Shown here piece by piece: positions 13,724 to 22,401 of a stretch of 64,000 nt of DNA. The position numbers and the translations under genes are program-made. The stretch covers positions 1 to 64,000 of the forward strand of contig NZ_SOHA01000036.1 of NCBI RefSeq assembly GCF_004403065.1, given 5' to 3'. This stretch comes from Cryobacterium cryoconiti (GTDB lineage Bacteria > Actinomycetota > Actinomycetes > Actinomycetales > Microbacteriaceae). Each line of letters opens with the position of its first letter. The stretch's first letter is position 1. The notes beneath the pieces were generated by a model. It made no database searches, was not told where the DNA came from, and saw only the letters and a list, made by a program, of their open reading frames with translations.

Positions 13724-14287
13724 GTGCCGCCTTCGCCTCAGGACCACACCCTGCCCATCATCACTGGCTACGATGCCGTCACCCTGCGTGAGAAAGTCGA
13801 CCTCCAAGCTGCGCAGCTGCGCCTCGAAGAACTCGGCGAGCTGCGCAGCCTCTCCGCTCTCAACGAGAAGGTCGTGCTGCTGCGACTGACCGGCCGGCTC
13901 GACGAGGCCTGGGACATGGCCAACACGGCACTGCGCCAGTCCCGATTCACCGGGTCGCGGGAGGAGCTGGCGTTCAGCCGCATCCGTCGCGCCCAGGTGC
14001 AGCAGTACCGGGGCAAGCTCGACGAAGCGGTGACCGAACTGACCCACTGCGTGCTCGAATCCGAGACGCACGAATGGGCCAGCGTGGCATCGTTCGCCCG
14101 GGAGAGCCGCGGCAAGGTGTACTTCGAACAGGGCGACCTCGACGCCGCCCTGGCCGACTTCCGGGCTTCCGTGACGCTGCGCGAGCAGGCCGGGGCCACG
14201 CCGGCCCTCCTCGAGAGCGCGCTCGTCGCCGTCGCGGTGGTCGAGTCCTTCATCGCTGAGCGTCGCCAGGGCCGCCCACAGCAGTAG
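13724..14287 (+). CDS. Tetratricopeptide-repeat protein
   Basis: 187 residues, mostly helical, with TPR-like repeats: LNEKVVLLRLTGRLDEAWDMANTAL, then RRAQVQQYRGKLDEAVTELTHCV, then SRGKVYFEQGDLDAALADFRASVTL. Each shows the usual small/large pattern ending in alanine-rich helices. Such proteins act as protein-binding scaffolds; the partner is unknown. A GTG start is chosen because no ATG lies in frame nearby; a -10-like TACGCT about 30 bp upstream could provide the transcript. Confidence 0.78.
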   Translation: MPPSPQDHTLPIITGYDAVTLREKVDLQAAQLRLEELGELRSLSALNEKVVLLRLTGRLDEAWDMANTALRQSRFTGSREELAFSRIRRAQVQQYRGKLDEAVTELTHCVLESETHEWASVASFARESRGKVYFEQGDLDAALADFRASVTLREQAGATPALLESALVAVAVVESFIAERRQGRPQQ

Positions 14288-14395
14288 GGCGGCGCACCGC
14301 ACACCGGGCCCCTGCGCCAGGACGAGGCAGCGAGCATCCGTGCGAATGCACAGTGCGCCCTGCGCCCTGCACCCTGCTCCCTTCGCCCTGGGCAG

Positions 14396-14494
14396 TGTGC
14401 ATAACTCCTGCAATTTGTCTCGCGGCCATCGCCGCGGGCCCGGAATTCAGGGGTTCACCCACTCCGCGGCTGCGATTTGCAGGAGTTATGCACA
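14396..14494. repeat. Palindromic intergenic element, copy 1
   Basis: A 99-bp element with inverted ends TGTGCATAACTCCTGCAA and TTGCAGGAGTTATGCACA (18 bp each, identical), additional pairing inside (CCGCGG-type arms), and a GGAATTC centre. A sister copy at 23902-24002 has the same ends and centre. It lies in the gap before the sugar dehydrogenase gene; nearby 14341-14395 holds a short degenerate 7-bp repeat (GCCCTGC). Confidence 0.9.
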
Positions 14495-14578
14495 ACAGCG
14501 GCCGCTCACCCGCGGCGGCAATCCGGGGCATGCTGGATTTATTGCCGGCGGGCATGCCGGTTCGAGACGAGGTGGAGC

Positions 14579-15760
14579 GTGAACGGCAGCATGAATCGGC
14601 GGATGCACGCACGCACCGGCGCGGCCGGGGCGCTGGCCCTGGCCGCTCTCCTGCTGCTCGGCGCGTGCGCGGCGAGCCCACCGCTCCCCTCGGCGTCTAC
14701 CTCGACCCCGGCCCAGCCATCCCCGACCGACCCCGGGGTGCCCGGATCCGCCGCACCCGGCCCCCCGGTGCGGCCCGTGGGTGACCCGGTCGTCATCGCC
14801 TCCGGCCTGAACGCGCCCTGGTCGATCCTTCGCCTGCCGAACGAGGGCACCCTGATCAGCGAACGGGACACGACGCTTGTGCGCGAGCTCCTGCCCGACG
14901 GCAGCCTGCGCGACGCCGGCCGGATCGCCGAGGCTCGCCCTGACGGAGAGGGCGGGCTGCTCGGCCTCGCCGCGCTGGCCGATCCGGCCGCACCGGGCGG
15001 CACGGGCTGGGTCTACGCCTATGTCACGGCCGTCGACGACAACCGCATCGTGCGGATGCCGCTGCTCGGCTCCGTTGGCAGCCACACCCTCGGCGACGCC
15101 GAACCGGTGCTCGACGGAATCCCGAAGGCCGGGTACCACAACGGGGGCCGGCTCGCCTTCGGCCCTGACGGCCTGCTCTACGCCACGGCCGGGGACGCCG
15201 GCAACCCCGGCAACGCCCAGGATCCGGCGTCCCTCAGCGGCAAAATCCTGCGGATGACCCCGACCGGCGCCGTCCCGGACGACAACCCGTTCGGAACCCT
15301 CGTGTACTCATTCGGGCACCGCAACCCTCAGGGCGTGGCCTGGGACTCCACCGGCCAGCTCTGGGCCAGCGAGTTCGGCCAGAACACCTGGGACGAGCTC
15401 AACCGCATCGAGGCCGGCGGGAACTACGGCTGGCCGGTCGTCGAGGGCATGCAGGGCACGGATGCCGACCCCGGCTTCATCGACCCGGTGCAGCAGTGGC
15501 CCACGAGCGAAGCCAGCCCGAGCGGACTCGCGATTGTGAACGACACGATCTTCCTGGCCGCCCTCCGCGGTGAGCGACTGTGGCGCATCGATCCCTCTAC
15601 AGGCGAGGTCGACGACTGGTTTGTGAACAGCTTCGGGCGGCTGCGGGACGTGGTGTCGGGGCCCGATGGCACACTGTGGTTCGTGAGTAACAATACCGAT
15701 GGCCGCGGCACCCCCTCCCCCGGCGACGATCGGCTCTATCAGGTGGCGGTGGCACCCTGA
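14579..15760 (+). CDS. PQQ-dependent sugar dehydrogenase-like lipoprotein (glucose/sorbosone dehydrogenase family)
   Basis: 393 residues. The N-terminus is a lipoprotein signal (hydrophobic LALAALLLLGAC, lipobox LGAC), so the protein is predicted to be anchored outside the membrane. The rest is the six-bladed propeller of soluble aldose sugar dehydrogenases: LNAPWSILRLPNEGTLISER, DGEGGLLGLA, YHNGGRLAFGPDGLLYATAGD, GHRNPQGVAWD and SEFGQNTWDELNRIEAGGNY. Known members oxidise aldoses with PQQ; the cofactor and substrate here are inferred. I choose GTG at 14579 because AGG lies about 6 bp upstream; ATG at 14591 is possible. An upstream in-frame ATG lies inside the palindromic element and is unlikely. 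The SprT-like gene follows with a 1-nt overlap. Confidence 0.88.
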   Translation: MNGSMNRRMHARTGAAGALALAALLLLGACAASPPLPSASTSTPAQPSPTDPGVPGSAAPGPPVRPVGDPVVIASGLNAPWSILRLPNEGTLISERDTTLVRELLPDGSLRDAGRIAEARPDGEGGLLGLAALADPAAPGGTGWVYAYVTAVDDNRIVRMPLLGSVGSHTLGDAEPVLDGIPKAGYHNGGRLAFGPDGLLYATAGDAGNPGNAQDPASLSGKILRMTPTGAVPDDNPFGTLVYSFGHRNPQGVAWDSTGQLWASEFGQNTWDELNRIEAGGNYGWPVVEGMQGTDADPGFIDPVQQWPTSEASPSGLAIVNDTIFLAALRGERLWRIDPSTGEVDDWFVNSFGRLRDVVSGPDGTLWFVSNNTDGRGTPSPGDDRLYQVAVAP

Positions 15761-16257
15761 TGGCCGACCTCGACCGCGTGCGCCACTGGGCGAACGCCTT
15801 GATCACCCTGCACCTCGACCCCGGCTGGACCTTCGCTTTCGACAACGCGAAGAAACGGGCGGGGCTGTGCAATTACACCGTGCAGCGGATCACCGTGTCC
15901 CGGTACCTGGCCGCGCGCTATGACGACGACGACGTTCACCAGATCCTTCTGCATGAGGTTGCGCACGCGCTGGCCGGTCCGCGCGCCGGTCACGGGCCGA
16001 AATGGAAGCTGACCGCGCAGAACCTCGGCTACGAGGGCAAGCGCACCCACGACGGGGAGATCGCGGATGAACTCGCCCCCTGGGTCGGAACCTGTCCGTT
16101 CGGGCACGTGCACTACCGGTACCGCCAACCGACCCGGGCATTCGCCTGCGGGCTGTGCGGGCGCGGATTCGACACGGCGTTCCTCATCCGGTGGACGCGG
16201 CGGGAGATCACCGCCGCGGCCCGGCGTCGGGCCGCGGCGGCGACAGGAGACAGATAG
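15760..16257 (+). CDS. SprT-like zinc metalloprotease
   Basis: 165 residues. It contains the zinc metallopeptidase signature HEVAH (65-69) with a likely third ligand His78 in GHGPKWK, followed by a C-terminal zinc-ribbon-like part with cysteines at 112, 130 and 133. This is the SprT domain layout. Eukaryotic relatives (Spartan) cleave DNA-protein crosslinks, while bacterial function is unclear. The ATG overlaps the TGA of the sugar dehydrogenase gene by one base (TGATG), indicating translational coupling. It converges with the DUF427 gene 8 bp downstream. Confidence 0.85.
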   Translation: MADLDRVRHWANALITLHLDPGWTFAFDNAKKRAGLCNYTVQRITVSRYLAARYDDDDVHQILLHEVAHALAGPRAGHGPKWKLTAQNLGYEGKRTHDGEIADELAPWVGTCPFGHVHYRYRQPTRAFACGLCGRGFDTAFLIRWTRREITAAARRRAAAATGDR

Positions 16258-16265
16258 GAGCCGGA

Positions 16266-16568
16266 CTACTCGGAGACCTGAATCTCTTTCCAGAAGGCGA
16301 CGTAGTTGCTGTAGTCCTGACCGACACGGTCGAACGAGGCCGGGGGCGGTGTCGGGTAGCTGAACGCGCGATCCTGCAGCAGGGTCTCGCCGTCCTTGAT
16401 GTTGAAGTACTGGCACTCACCCTTCCACGAGCAGGTGTACTGGGTCGGGCTCGCGACGAGCAGGTCGGCGTTGACGCTCGCCGGCGGGAAGTACCAGTTG
16501 CCCTCGATCTTGAGGAGGTCGGCCTGGGGTGCTTCGGCGATGACGACGCCGTTGAGTACTGCCTTCAT
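16266..16568 (-). CDS. DUF427 domain protein
   Basis: 100 residues, the full length of this small beta-rich family (MKAVLNGVVIAEA, then EGNWYFPPASVN, CSWKGECQYFN and a C-terminal AFWKEIQVSE). Function is unknown. The ATG start is fixed by GGAG about 9 bp upstream; in-frame codons further upstream read through non-coding sequence. Confidence 0.88.
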   Translation of the reverse strand: MKAVLNGVVIAEAPQADLLKIEGNWYFPPASVNADLLVASPTQYTCSWKGECQYFNIKDGETLLQDRAFSYPTPPPASFDRVGQDYSNYVAFWKEIQVSE

Positions 16569-16665
16569 GGGGAGGTGCTCCTTCTCGGTGGTGTGCGACG
16601 CTGCAACGCGCGCTGCGACGCGGTTCGGTGGGCACGACCAGGGATCGATCGTGCTGGATGCAACC

Positions 16666-17262
16666 TCAGGCCGGAAAGGCGAATTCCCGCAGTCGGGAGA
16701 TTCCCGGGGACGACGCGGGGACATCCGTCATCGATGCACCGGCCGGTGTCGACACCGCGGCCGGCACCGCGGCCCTCACCTCGGCCTGGCGACCGCACCG
16801 GGAGAGTTCCTGAGCAGTTTCGGACGCGGTGACCAGGTGCCGCACGGCCTGCCGGAGCCCCGCGAAGCCGGCGGCGGCCGCGGCCGCCTCCGGTGAGCAG
16901 TGGTCGATTCCGCGAACGGCGAGGGCGTCGATCACGGCGCCGGCCACGAGCAGGTCCTCCACCGCGAAGCGGCTGCTGCCGTCGGCCCGCTGCTCCCCCA
17001 CGGCGATCACGGCGACGGCGAACCGGTCGCCCTTCTCCGCCTGCCGGGCAAGCACCCATTCCGCCACGCTGGCGCTGTTGGCCAGGTTCGCGGCGATGAC
17101 CTGGTGGGCGTCCACCGACGTGGAAACCGCGGAGGCGAGGTCGGTCGCCGGCAGCCCGTCGGCCAGGACGATCACGTCAGCGGTGGCAGCCAGGGCCTGG
17201 AACCCGGCCAGACCCATGTCGAAACGAACCTGGTACTTCTGCTGGGGTGCGGCGTTGGTCAC
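16666..17262 (-). CDS. 2-phosphosulfolactate phosphatase (ComB)-like protein
   Basis: 198 residues. VIVLADGLPATDL, ANLANSASVAEWVLARQ, VAVIAVGE and RFAVEDLLVAGAVIDAL match the layout of ComB proteins (start-strand loop, Asn/Ala substrate loop, ED-xx-AGA motif). In methanogens ComB makes sulfolactate for coenzyme M; actinobacteria do not make that cofactor, so the substrate is unknown. The C-terminal ~40 residues are Ala/Pro-rich and probably disordered. It starts with GTG and has only a weak ribosome site. Confidence 0.65.
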   Translation of the reverse strand: MTNAAPQQKYQVRFDMGLAGFQALAATADVIVLADGLPATDLASAVSTSVDAHQVIAANLANSASVAEWVLARQAEKGDRFAVAVIAVGEQRADGSSRFAVEDLLVAGAVIDALAVRGIDHCSPEAAAAAAGFAGLRQAVRHLVTASETAQELSRCGRQAEVRAAVPAAVSTPAGASMTDVPASSPGISRLREFAFPA

Positions 17263-17323
17263 GGCTCAAGGGTACTGGTGCCGGCCAGGGAGCCGGAGCG
17301 CCAGGACCCGCGCCGCCGCACTC

Positions 17324-18589
17324 CTACCGGGCGTCGAAGCGGGCGAGCGCGTCGGCATCCGTGGCGTGAGTCATCGCCTTTCGCGCGGTGTCCAGGGCGG
17401 AGACCGGGTCGGCCTCCGCACTCGCCAGGCTCAGCTGACGTTCGGCCTCGGCGAGGCGGGTGCGGGCGGCAGCACCCACGCGCCCGGGGTGAGCATTGAT
17501 GAAGTCGCGGGTCACGGTGATCTGACTGCGCGCGGCCAGGAGCGCCCCGGTCAGCGCGCCGCGGGCGTTGTCGAGCCGCAACTGGCGGTTGCGGGCCTCG
17601 GAACGGATCAGGTCGAGACCGTCCATCGCGGTGCGCAGCCGGGACTGGTCCGCTGCCGGGTCGCTCAGGCGCGACGGATGCCGCAGCTCGCCCACGACGC
17701 GGTCGGCCTCCGCGATGACACCGTTGAGTTCGCCGCGCGCAGCGGTCTCCTCGTGCCCATCGCGCAGGGCGCGGACCTCCGCCAGCTCGATGTCTGCGGC
17801 GTCGAGCGCGCGCGCCAGGGAGGCGAAGCCGACGTGCAGCTGGTCCTCGCCGAGTTCGATCGCGTCGAGGAGGGTGCCGGCCTGATGCAGGGCCTGCTCC
17901 GCCGCGAGCAACTGGTCGCCCACGGGGTCGGTGGCCTCCCGGGCGAGCCGGGCGGCCGCGGTATCCGCTGCCCGGCGGGCGTCGTCGAGGGCGCTTTCGG
18001 CGCGGGCGACGTTGTTGCTGATCGGAGCGAGGGCAGGCGCAGCGTAGGTGCGGCCGAGTCGGGCGAGGCTGGCGGTGCCGGCCGCGACACGGTCGGCAAC
18101 CCGGTCGAGACGGCGGCGCAGCTTCTCCAGCAGCAGCGGGGCGTCCCGTTCGATGCCGCGCCGGGAGTCGAAGACCCGGGTCTCGGAGCCGAGGCGCTTG
18201 ACGGCCTCGTCGGCGAGCGCGATGATCTGCTCGGTCCAGCGGCGCCGCTCACCCTCGGAGTCGGGCACGCTGTCGTCGAGTCGCTGCTGCAGCAGGAAGG
18301 CGTCGCGCACCTGCCGTTTGGAGGCATCGAGCGCGGCGGCGAACTCGCCGGTCGCGTTCTCACCGAACTGGGCGAGCGCGAAACCCAGCTCGTCGGAGGC
18401 GGCTTCGATCACGTCGTCCGCGCGAACCAGTGCAATCGCGGCGGCACGCGTGCGCTCCGCGGCCAGAGCCTGGTCGACGCGGGTGCGCTCCCGGGAGCGG
18501 CGGCGCAGGAGCGCCACGATAAACGCCAACACCGCTGCCGCACCGCCGAAAACGACGACCGAGGGCACCCACCAGAACTCGCCAGTCAT
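17324..18589 (-). CDS. Membrane-anchored long coiled-coil protein (as in the C-terminal part of actinobacterial TPM-domain proteins)
   Basis: 421 residues. One membrane segment near the N-terminus (FWWVPSVVVFGGAAAVLAFIV) is followed by an RRR stop-transfer signal and nearly 400 residues of charged, Ala-rich helix with heptad character. This resembles the long helical tail that follows a TPM phosphatase-like domain in actinobacterial membrane proteins, but no TPM domain is present. Function unknown; possibly a cell-envelope scaffold. I chose ATG 18589 (MTGEFWW) rather than the longer frame because the upstream 19 codons have no start context. Confidence 0.7.
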   Translation of the reverse strand: MTGEFWWVPSVVVFGGAAAVLAFIVALLRRRSRERTRVDQALAAERTRAAAIALVRADDVIEAASDELGFALAQFGENATGEFAAALDASKRQVRDAFLLQQRLDDSVPDSEGERRRWTEQIIALADEAVKRLGSETRVFDSRRGIERDAPLLLEKLRRRLDRVADRVAAGTASLARLGRTYAAPALAPISNNVARAESALDDARRAADTAAARLAREATDPVGDQLLAAEQALHQAGTLLDAIELGEDQLHVGFASLARALDAADIELAEVRALRDGHEETAARGELNGVIAEADRVVGELRHPSRLSDPAADQSRLRTAMDGLDLIRSEARNRQLRLDNARGALTGALLAARSQITVTRDFINAHPGRVGAAARTRLAEAERQLSLASAEADPVSALDTARKAMTHATDADALARFDAR

Positions 18590-18714
18590 ACCTTGAGTGT
18601 ACCGAACGGATGCGTTCCCGCCCGGCCCCGCACTCGGCAGCGCCACCGCGAAAATCGCCGATCCCGCCCCTAATCGCGGAGCAACGGACGAGCGGGAGCG
18701 GGCTCGCTCGGGCG

Positions 18715-19143
18715 CTACACCCGGCGCATCTGGCGGCGGATCAACTCGAAGTCGTGCCGGGAGATCTCGAGCAGCCCCCGCCGCAGCTGGTACCCCCAGT
18801 TGGGGTCGCTCCGGGTGAATTCGAGCACCGACAACAGGGGTCGGATCGAGGTGGCGACGGCATCCGTCTCGTAGTCGATGTGACGACGCCAGGGGCGATA
18901 CGAACTCGGGGCGGCGGATTCCCCCTGATGCACGATTCCCGGGGCGATGCGCCCGATCGCGGTGAATTCACGCAGGCTGTCACCGTCGATGTCGGTCTTC
19001 GGGGAGTAGTAGACCACCCCGTCGGACTCGCCCATCTGCTCGAGCGCCGCCCGGGCCCCGTGGCGGGCCTGCACGAGCCCGACCGCCACGGCGCGCAACA
19101 CGTGTTCGCGGGACGCGACGCCCAGCCAGTATCGAATTGCCAC
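18715..19143 (-). CDS. EVE domain protein (UPF0310 type)
   Basis: 142 residues: RYWLGVASREHVLRAV, GDGVVYYSPKTDIDGDSLREFTAIGRI and a C-terminal DPNWGYQLRRGLLEIS, the whole length of a stand-alone EVE domain. EVE domains have a PUA-like fold related to YTH domains and are proposed to bind modified bases in nucleic acids; many occur with restriction systems, which are absent here. I place the start at GTG 19143 because the usual EVE start (xIRYWIGVAS) begins there; the open frame continues far upstream under a divergent gene and is not credible. Confidence 0.85.
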   Translation of the reverse strand: MAIRYWLGVASREHVLRAVAVGLVQARHGARAALEQMGESDGVVYYSPKTDIDGDSLREFTAIGRIAPGIVHQGESAAPSSYRPWRRHIDYETDAVATSIRPLLSVLEFTRSDPNWGYQLRRGLLEISRHDFELIRRQMRRV

Positions 19144-19186
19144 CCTCTTAGTTGTACTGCATGCCCCGGCACCACAGACTGGGGTC

Positions 19187-19789
19187 ATGCGTGTTCTTCT
19201 GAAAGAGATCCTCGACTGCTCCCCGGATGCCGCCTGGCGCGCCCTGCGGAGTCCCGCCGTGTTCCGCGAGGTGAGTTCGCCCGTGGTGAGCGTCGAATCC
19301 CTCGAGATGGATGGCTTCCCCACCATCTGGGAACCGGGTGAGCATCCGGTCAGCCTGACCGCGCTCGGCCTGGTGCCGATGGGCGAACAGGTGATCCGGC
19401 TGACCATGGCCACCACCCGCAAAGACGGGGTGCGCATTCTGCGCGACACCGGCCGCGGCGTGTCGGGGCCGCTCGCCTCGGTCACGCTCTGGGACCACCG
19501 GATGGCCGTCGCTCCCGACCCGGCCGGCACCGGCAAGACGCTCTTCCGGGACCAGCTGATCTTCCGCACCGGCGTGCTCACCCTGGCCAGCTGGCCTGTG
19601 TTCTGGACGCTCTGGCAGTGGCGGCTGCACCAGCTCAAGCGCCTGGCACCGAACTGGAGCCTCGACCTCGGCGTCGACGAGCCGGTCCAGCCGGACGCGG
19701 CCGGCACTACCGGCACCGCCGGCACCGCCGGCACCGATCCCGTTCCCGACGCCGCTCCGGAGTCCCGCGCATCCGGGGTGACCTCATGA
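19187..19789 (+). CDS. SRPBCC-like (polyketide cyclase-fold) hypothetical protein
   Basis: 200 residues. The pattern DCSPDAAWRALRSPAVFREVSSPV at the start and FRDQLIFRTGVLTLASWPVFWTLWQWR near the end fits the SRPBCC lipid-binding fold, although identity is low. The last ~35 residues are a Thr/Gly/Ala/Pro tail with a GTAGTAGT-like repeat. It may be a leaderless transcript: CAGACT sits 6 bp before the ATG. The DUF1684 gene follows with a 4-nt ATGA overlap, so the two are probably a functional pair. Confidence 0.7.
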   Translation: MRVLLKEILDCSPDAAWRALRSPAVFREVSSPVVSVESLEMDGFPTIWEPGEHPVSLTALGLVPMGEQVIRLTMATTRKDGVRILRDTGRGVSGPLASVTLWDHRMAVAPDPAGTGKTLFRDQLIFRTGVLTLASWPVFWTLWQWRLHQLKRLAPNWSLDLGVDEPVQPDAAGTTGTAGTAGTDPVPDAAPESRASGVTS

Positions 19790-20466
19790 CCACCACCCTC
19801 GGCGCGCTGCAGGTGGCCGACTGGCGCCGGCGAGTGTTCGGTCTCTACGCCGGCGTGCGGCAGCTCAGCGCGCACGACCCGGCAGCCGGCCACGAGCTGT
19901 GGCGGAGCGGCCGGGATGACCTGTTCGGCGGGCATCCGGCGTCGCCGCTGATGCCCGACGACCGGGCCGGGTTCACCGGGCTGCCGGTCGCGGCCTACGA
20001 CCCCGACTGGCGGTTCGAGGCCGAAGTGCACCGGGCGGAGCATCCGCTGCGCATCACGGTCGACACCGGAACCGACGGCCAGGTACCGTTCGACCTCGTC
20101 GGAACCGTTCGTCTGCCCTATCTGGGACCGATCGACCTGTGGCGGCTCTCCTGTTACGGCGGCGGACTGTTCCTGCCCCTGCGCGACGGCCTGGCCGGTA
20201 AACCCGGCGGCACCTACGGCGGCGGACGCTACCTGCTCGACACCGTCAAGGGCGCCGACCTGGGTGCCGGGGCCGACGACGACAGCATCATCCTCGACTT
20301 CAACTTCGCCTACAACCCGTCCTGCGCGTACGACCCGATGTGGGCCTGCCCGCTTCCTCAGGCCGGCAACACCGTGACCGCTGAAGTGCCCGTGGGCGAG
20401 CTGGCACCCGGCGAGGAGCGCCACCCCACGGCTCCCGCAGGACGCGCCCACGACCCGGAGGCTTGA
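19786..20466 (+). CDS. DUF1684 domain protein
   Basis: 226 residues. Diagnostic features of DUF1684 are WRRRVFGLYAGVRQL at the start, the SPLMPDDRAGFTGLPVAAYD segment and the C-terminal DFNFAYNPSCAYDPMWACPLPQAGN. Function is unknown. The ATG overlaps the stop of the upstream SRPBCC-like gene (ATGA), indicating translational coupling. Confidence 0.85.
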   Translation: MTTTLGALQVADWRRRVFGLYAGVRQLSAHDPAAGHELWRSGRDDLFGGHPASPLMPDDRAGFTGLPVAAYDPDWRFEAEVHRAEHPLRITVDTGTDGQVPFDLVGTVRLPYLGPIDLWRLSCYGGGLFLPLRDGLAGKPGGTYGGGRYLLDTVKGADLGAGADDDSIILDFNFAYNPSCAYDPMWACPLPQAGNTVTAEVPVGELAPGEERHPTAPAGRAHDPEA

Positions 20467-20700
20467 CAGCATCCGCTAGGATGGGAACTTGCGAGTGCGT
20501 AGATGCGCTCGCTGCGTCGTAGAACGCCCTCTTCTTATTGCGGCAGCCCCCACGGGCCGGCCGGATTTTTCGAATCAAACCTTCTTACGGCGAACGGATG
20601 TGCCCATCGGCACCTTCGCCAAGTGAGTCCTCACAGGTTCCGAGTTACCGCCCTTGCGGAACGGATGCCGTGAAGCCTCTGATGCCCGAAAGGCACCACT
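20467..20700 (+). promoter_or_regulatory. Long leader region upstream of the DEAD-box helicase
   Basis: About 235 bp without a credible gene. A -10-like TAGGAT lies at 20477-20482, and TTGACA at 20463-20468 is too close to pair with it, so the promoter call is uncertain. If transcription starts near 20490 the 5' leader would exceed 200 nt. Long structured leaders are usual for cold-regulated DEAD-box helicase genes in other bacteria; regulation here is an inference. Confidence 0.4.
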
Positions 20701-22254
20701 TTGTCTGAAACTTCCTTTAGCGCGCTCGGCGTGCCTGCCCCCCTCGTGTCCATCTTGACGCAGCAGGGCATCGACAGCCCGTTCCCCATCCAGGTGGACA
20801 CGCTGCCCGACACCCTCAACGGCCGCGACGTGCTCGGCCGAGGCAAGACCGGCTCCGGCAAGACCCTCGCGTTCGCGCTGCCCATGGTGTCGCGCCTCGG
20901 CGGCAAGCTCGCCGGCGGCAAGCGCCGCCCGGGCCGCCCGCTCGGACTGATCCTCGCCCCGACCCGCGAGCTCGCCACCCAGATCACCAACGCGCTCACG
21001 CCGCTGGCCGAGGCCTACGGCCTCAACACCACCACGATCTTCGGTGGCGTTTCACAGGGCCGTCAGGTCTCCGCACTCAAGGCCGGCGTCGACATCGTCG
21101 TGGCCTGCCCCGGCCGCCTCGAGGACCTGATGAAGCAGGGCTTCATCAGCCTCGACGCCGTCGAGATCACCGTGCTCGACGAGGCCGACCACATGGCCGA
21201 CCTGGGCTTCCTGCCCGTCGTCACCCGCATCATGGACAAGACGCCCAGCAGCGGCCAGCGCCTGCTGTTCTCGGCGACGCTCGACAACGGCGTGGACAAG
21301 ATCGTGCGCCGCTTCCTGCACAACGAGGTCATGCACTCGGTCGACGAGGCCAACAGCCACGTCTCCGCGATGACCCACCACGTGTTCGAGATCGACGGCG
21401 TCGAATCGAAGAAGGCCCTGGTCGAGAAGCTCGCGAGCGGCTCCGGCCGCCGCATCCTCTTCATGCGCACCAAGCACCAGGCCAAGAAGCTCGCCAAGTC
21501 GCTCACCGACGCCGGGATCCCCTCCGTCGACCTGCACGGCAACCTCTCGCAGGTGGCGCGTGACCGCAACCTCGCCGCGTTCAGCGCCGGCGACGTCAAG
21601 GTGCTCGTCGCCACGGATGTCGCGGCCCGCGGCGTTCACGTCGACGACATCGAACTCGTCATCCACGTCGACCCGCCGGCCGAGCACAAGGCGTACCTGC
21701 ACCGTTCGGGCCGTACCGCCCGCGCCGGCAGCGCCGGTGACGTCGTCACCCTGGTTCTCCCCGAACAGCGCCGCGACACCGACGCACTGCTGCGCAAGGC
21801 CGCCATCAAGGTGACCCCGCAGCGCGTGACCGCAGCCTCCCCCGCCGTGGACGCCCTCGTCGGCGACGTTGCCGCCTACGTCAAGCCGGTTCCCCGGGTT
21901 GAGCAGCCGAACGGCCAGTCTCAGGGCGGCCGCTCGCAGGGCGCCAACGCCCAGCGCAAGCGCGTCAACCGCGACGAGCGCGACTCCGGCGGACGCGACA
22001 CCGGCGCCCGCGCCGGTGCGACCCGCGGCAACCGCGGACACCGCGGCAGCGACGCCGTGGCACCCTCCGGTGCAGCGCGTCAGGAGCGCTCGGGCCGCCC
22101 CGCGGCATCCGGTCGCGGTCAGGGATCGGGCAACGAAAAGAGCCGTCCGGCCCAGAATGGTCGCTCCGGCGGCCTGCAGGTCGGCGGCCTCGTTCGCGGT
22201 GCCGGCGCCAACGGTGGCGCACGCCGCTCGGCCCCGCGCCGCGCGCAGGGCTAG
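20701..22254 (+). CDS. DEAD-box RNA helicase
   Basis: 517 residues. Helicase motifs appear in order: Q-motif region (FPIQVDTLP), motif I GRGKTGSGKT (46-55), Ia PTRELA, motif II DEAD (160-163), motif III as SAT, and motif VI HRSGRTARAG. After about residue 390 the protein has a long basic, Gly/Arg/Gln/Asn-rich tail typical of RNA-binding extensions in RhlE/CsdA-like helicases. It is likely to unwind RNA in ribosome assembly or mRNA decay, especially at low temperature. The start is TTG, supported by GAAAGG 8 bp upstream; no ATG or GTG fits the family start. Confidence 0.95.
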   Translation: MSETSFSALGVPAPLVSILTQQGIDSPFPIQVDTLPDTLNGRDVLGRGKTGSGKTLAFALPMVSRLGGKLAGGKRRPGRPLGLILAPTRELATQITNALTPLAEAYGLNTTTIFGGVSQGRQVSALKAGVDIVVACPGRLEDLMKQGFISLDAVEITVLDEADHMADLGFLPVVTRIMDKTPSSGQRLLFSATLDNGVDKIVRRFLHNEVMHSVDEANSHVSAMTHHVFEIDGVESKKALVEKLASGSGRRILFMRTKHQAKKLAKSLTDAGIPSVDLHGNLSQVARDRNLAAFSAGDVKVLVATDVAARGVHVDDIELVIHVDPPAEHKAYLHRSGRTARAGSAGDVVTLVLPEQRRDTDALLRKAAIKVTPQRVTAASPAVDALVGDVAAYVKPVPRVEQPNGQSQGGRSQGANAQRKRVNRDERDSGGRDTGARAGATRGNRGHRGSDAVAPSGAARQERSGRPAASGRGQGSGNEKSRPAQNGRSGGLQVGGLVRGAGANGGARRSAPRRAQG

Positions 22255-22289
22255 TCACTCGGCACGCTCTGCCAGCGCAGTGAATAGTT

Positions 22290-22323
22290 GAACGGGTCGG
22301 TCTCTCACGAGGCCGGCCCGTTC
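22290..22323 (+). terminator. Hairpin terminator after the DEAD-box gene
   Basis: A 13-bp stem including GAACGGG/CCCGTTC with two G-T pairs and an 8-nt loop, 35 bp after the stop. The T-rich tract after it is weak. Confidence 0.75.
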
Positions 22324-22401
22324 TGCGTCGGGCGGCGCGATCCTCCGTTGCCGGGCGAGGACGTGTCAGTCACACGTCTGCCGCTGAGCTAGTCTCGGGT
22401 C

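Noticed and set aside
18715-20472. A 585-residue minus-strand frame ending in the EVE domain
   Set aside because: Only the last 142 codons look like a protein family; the rest lies antisense to two plausible plus-strand genes.
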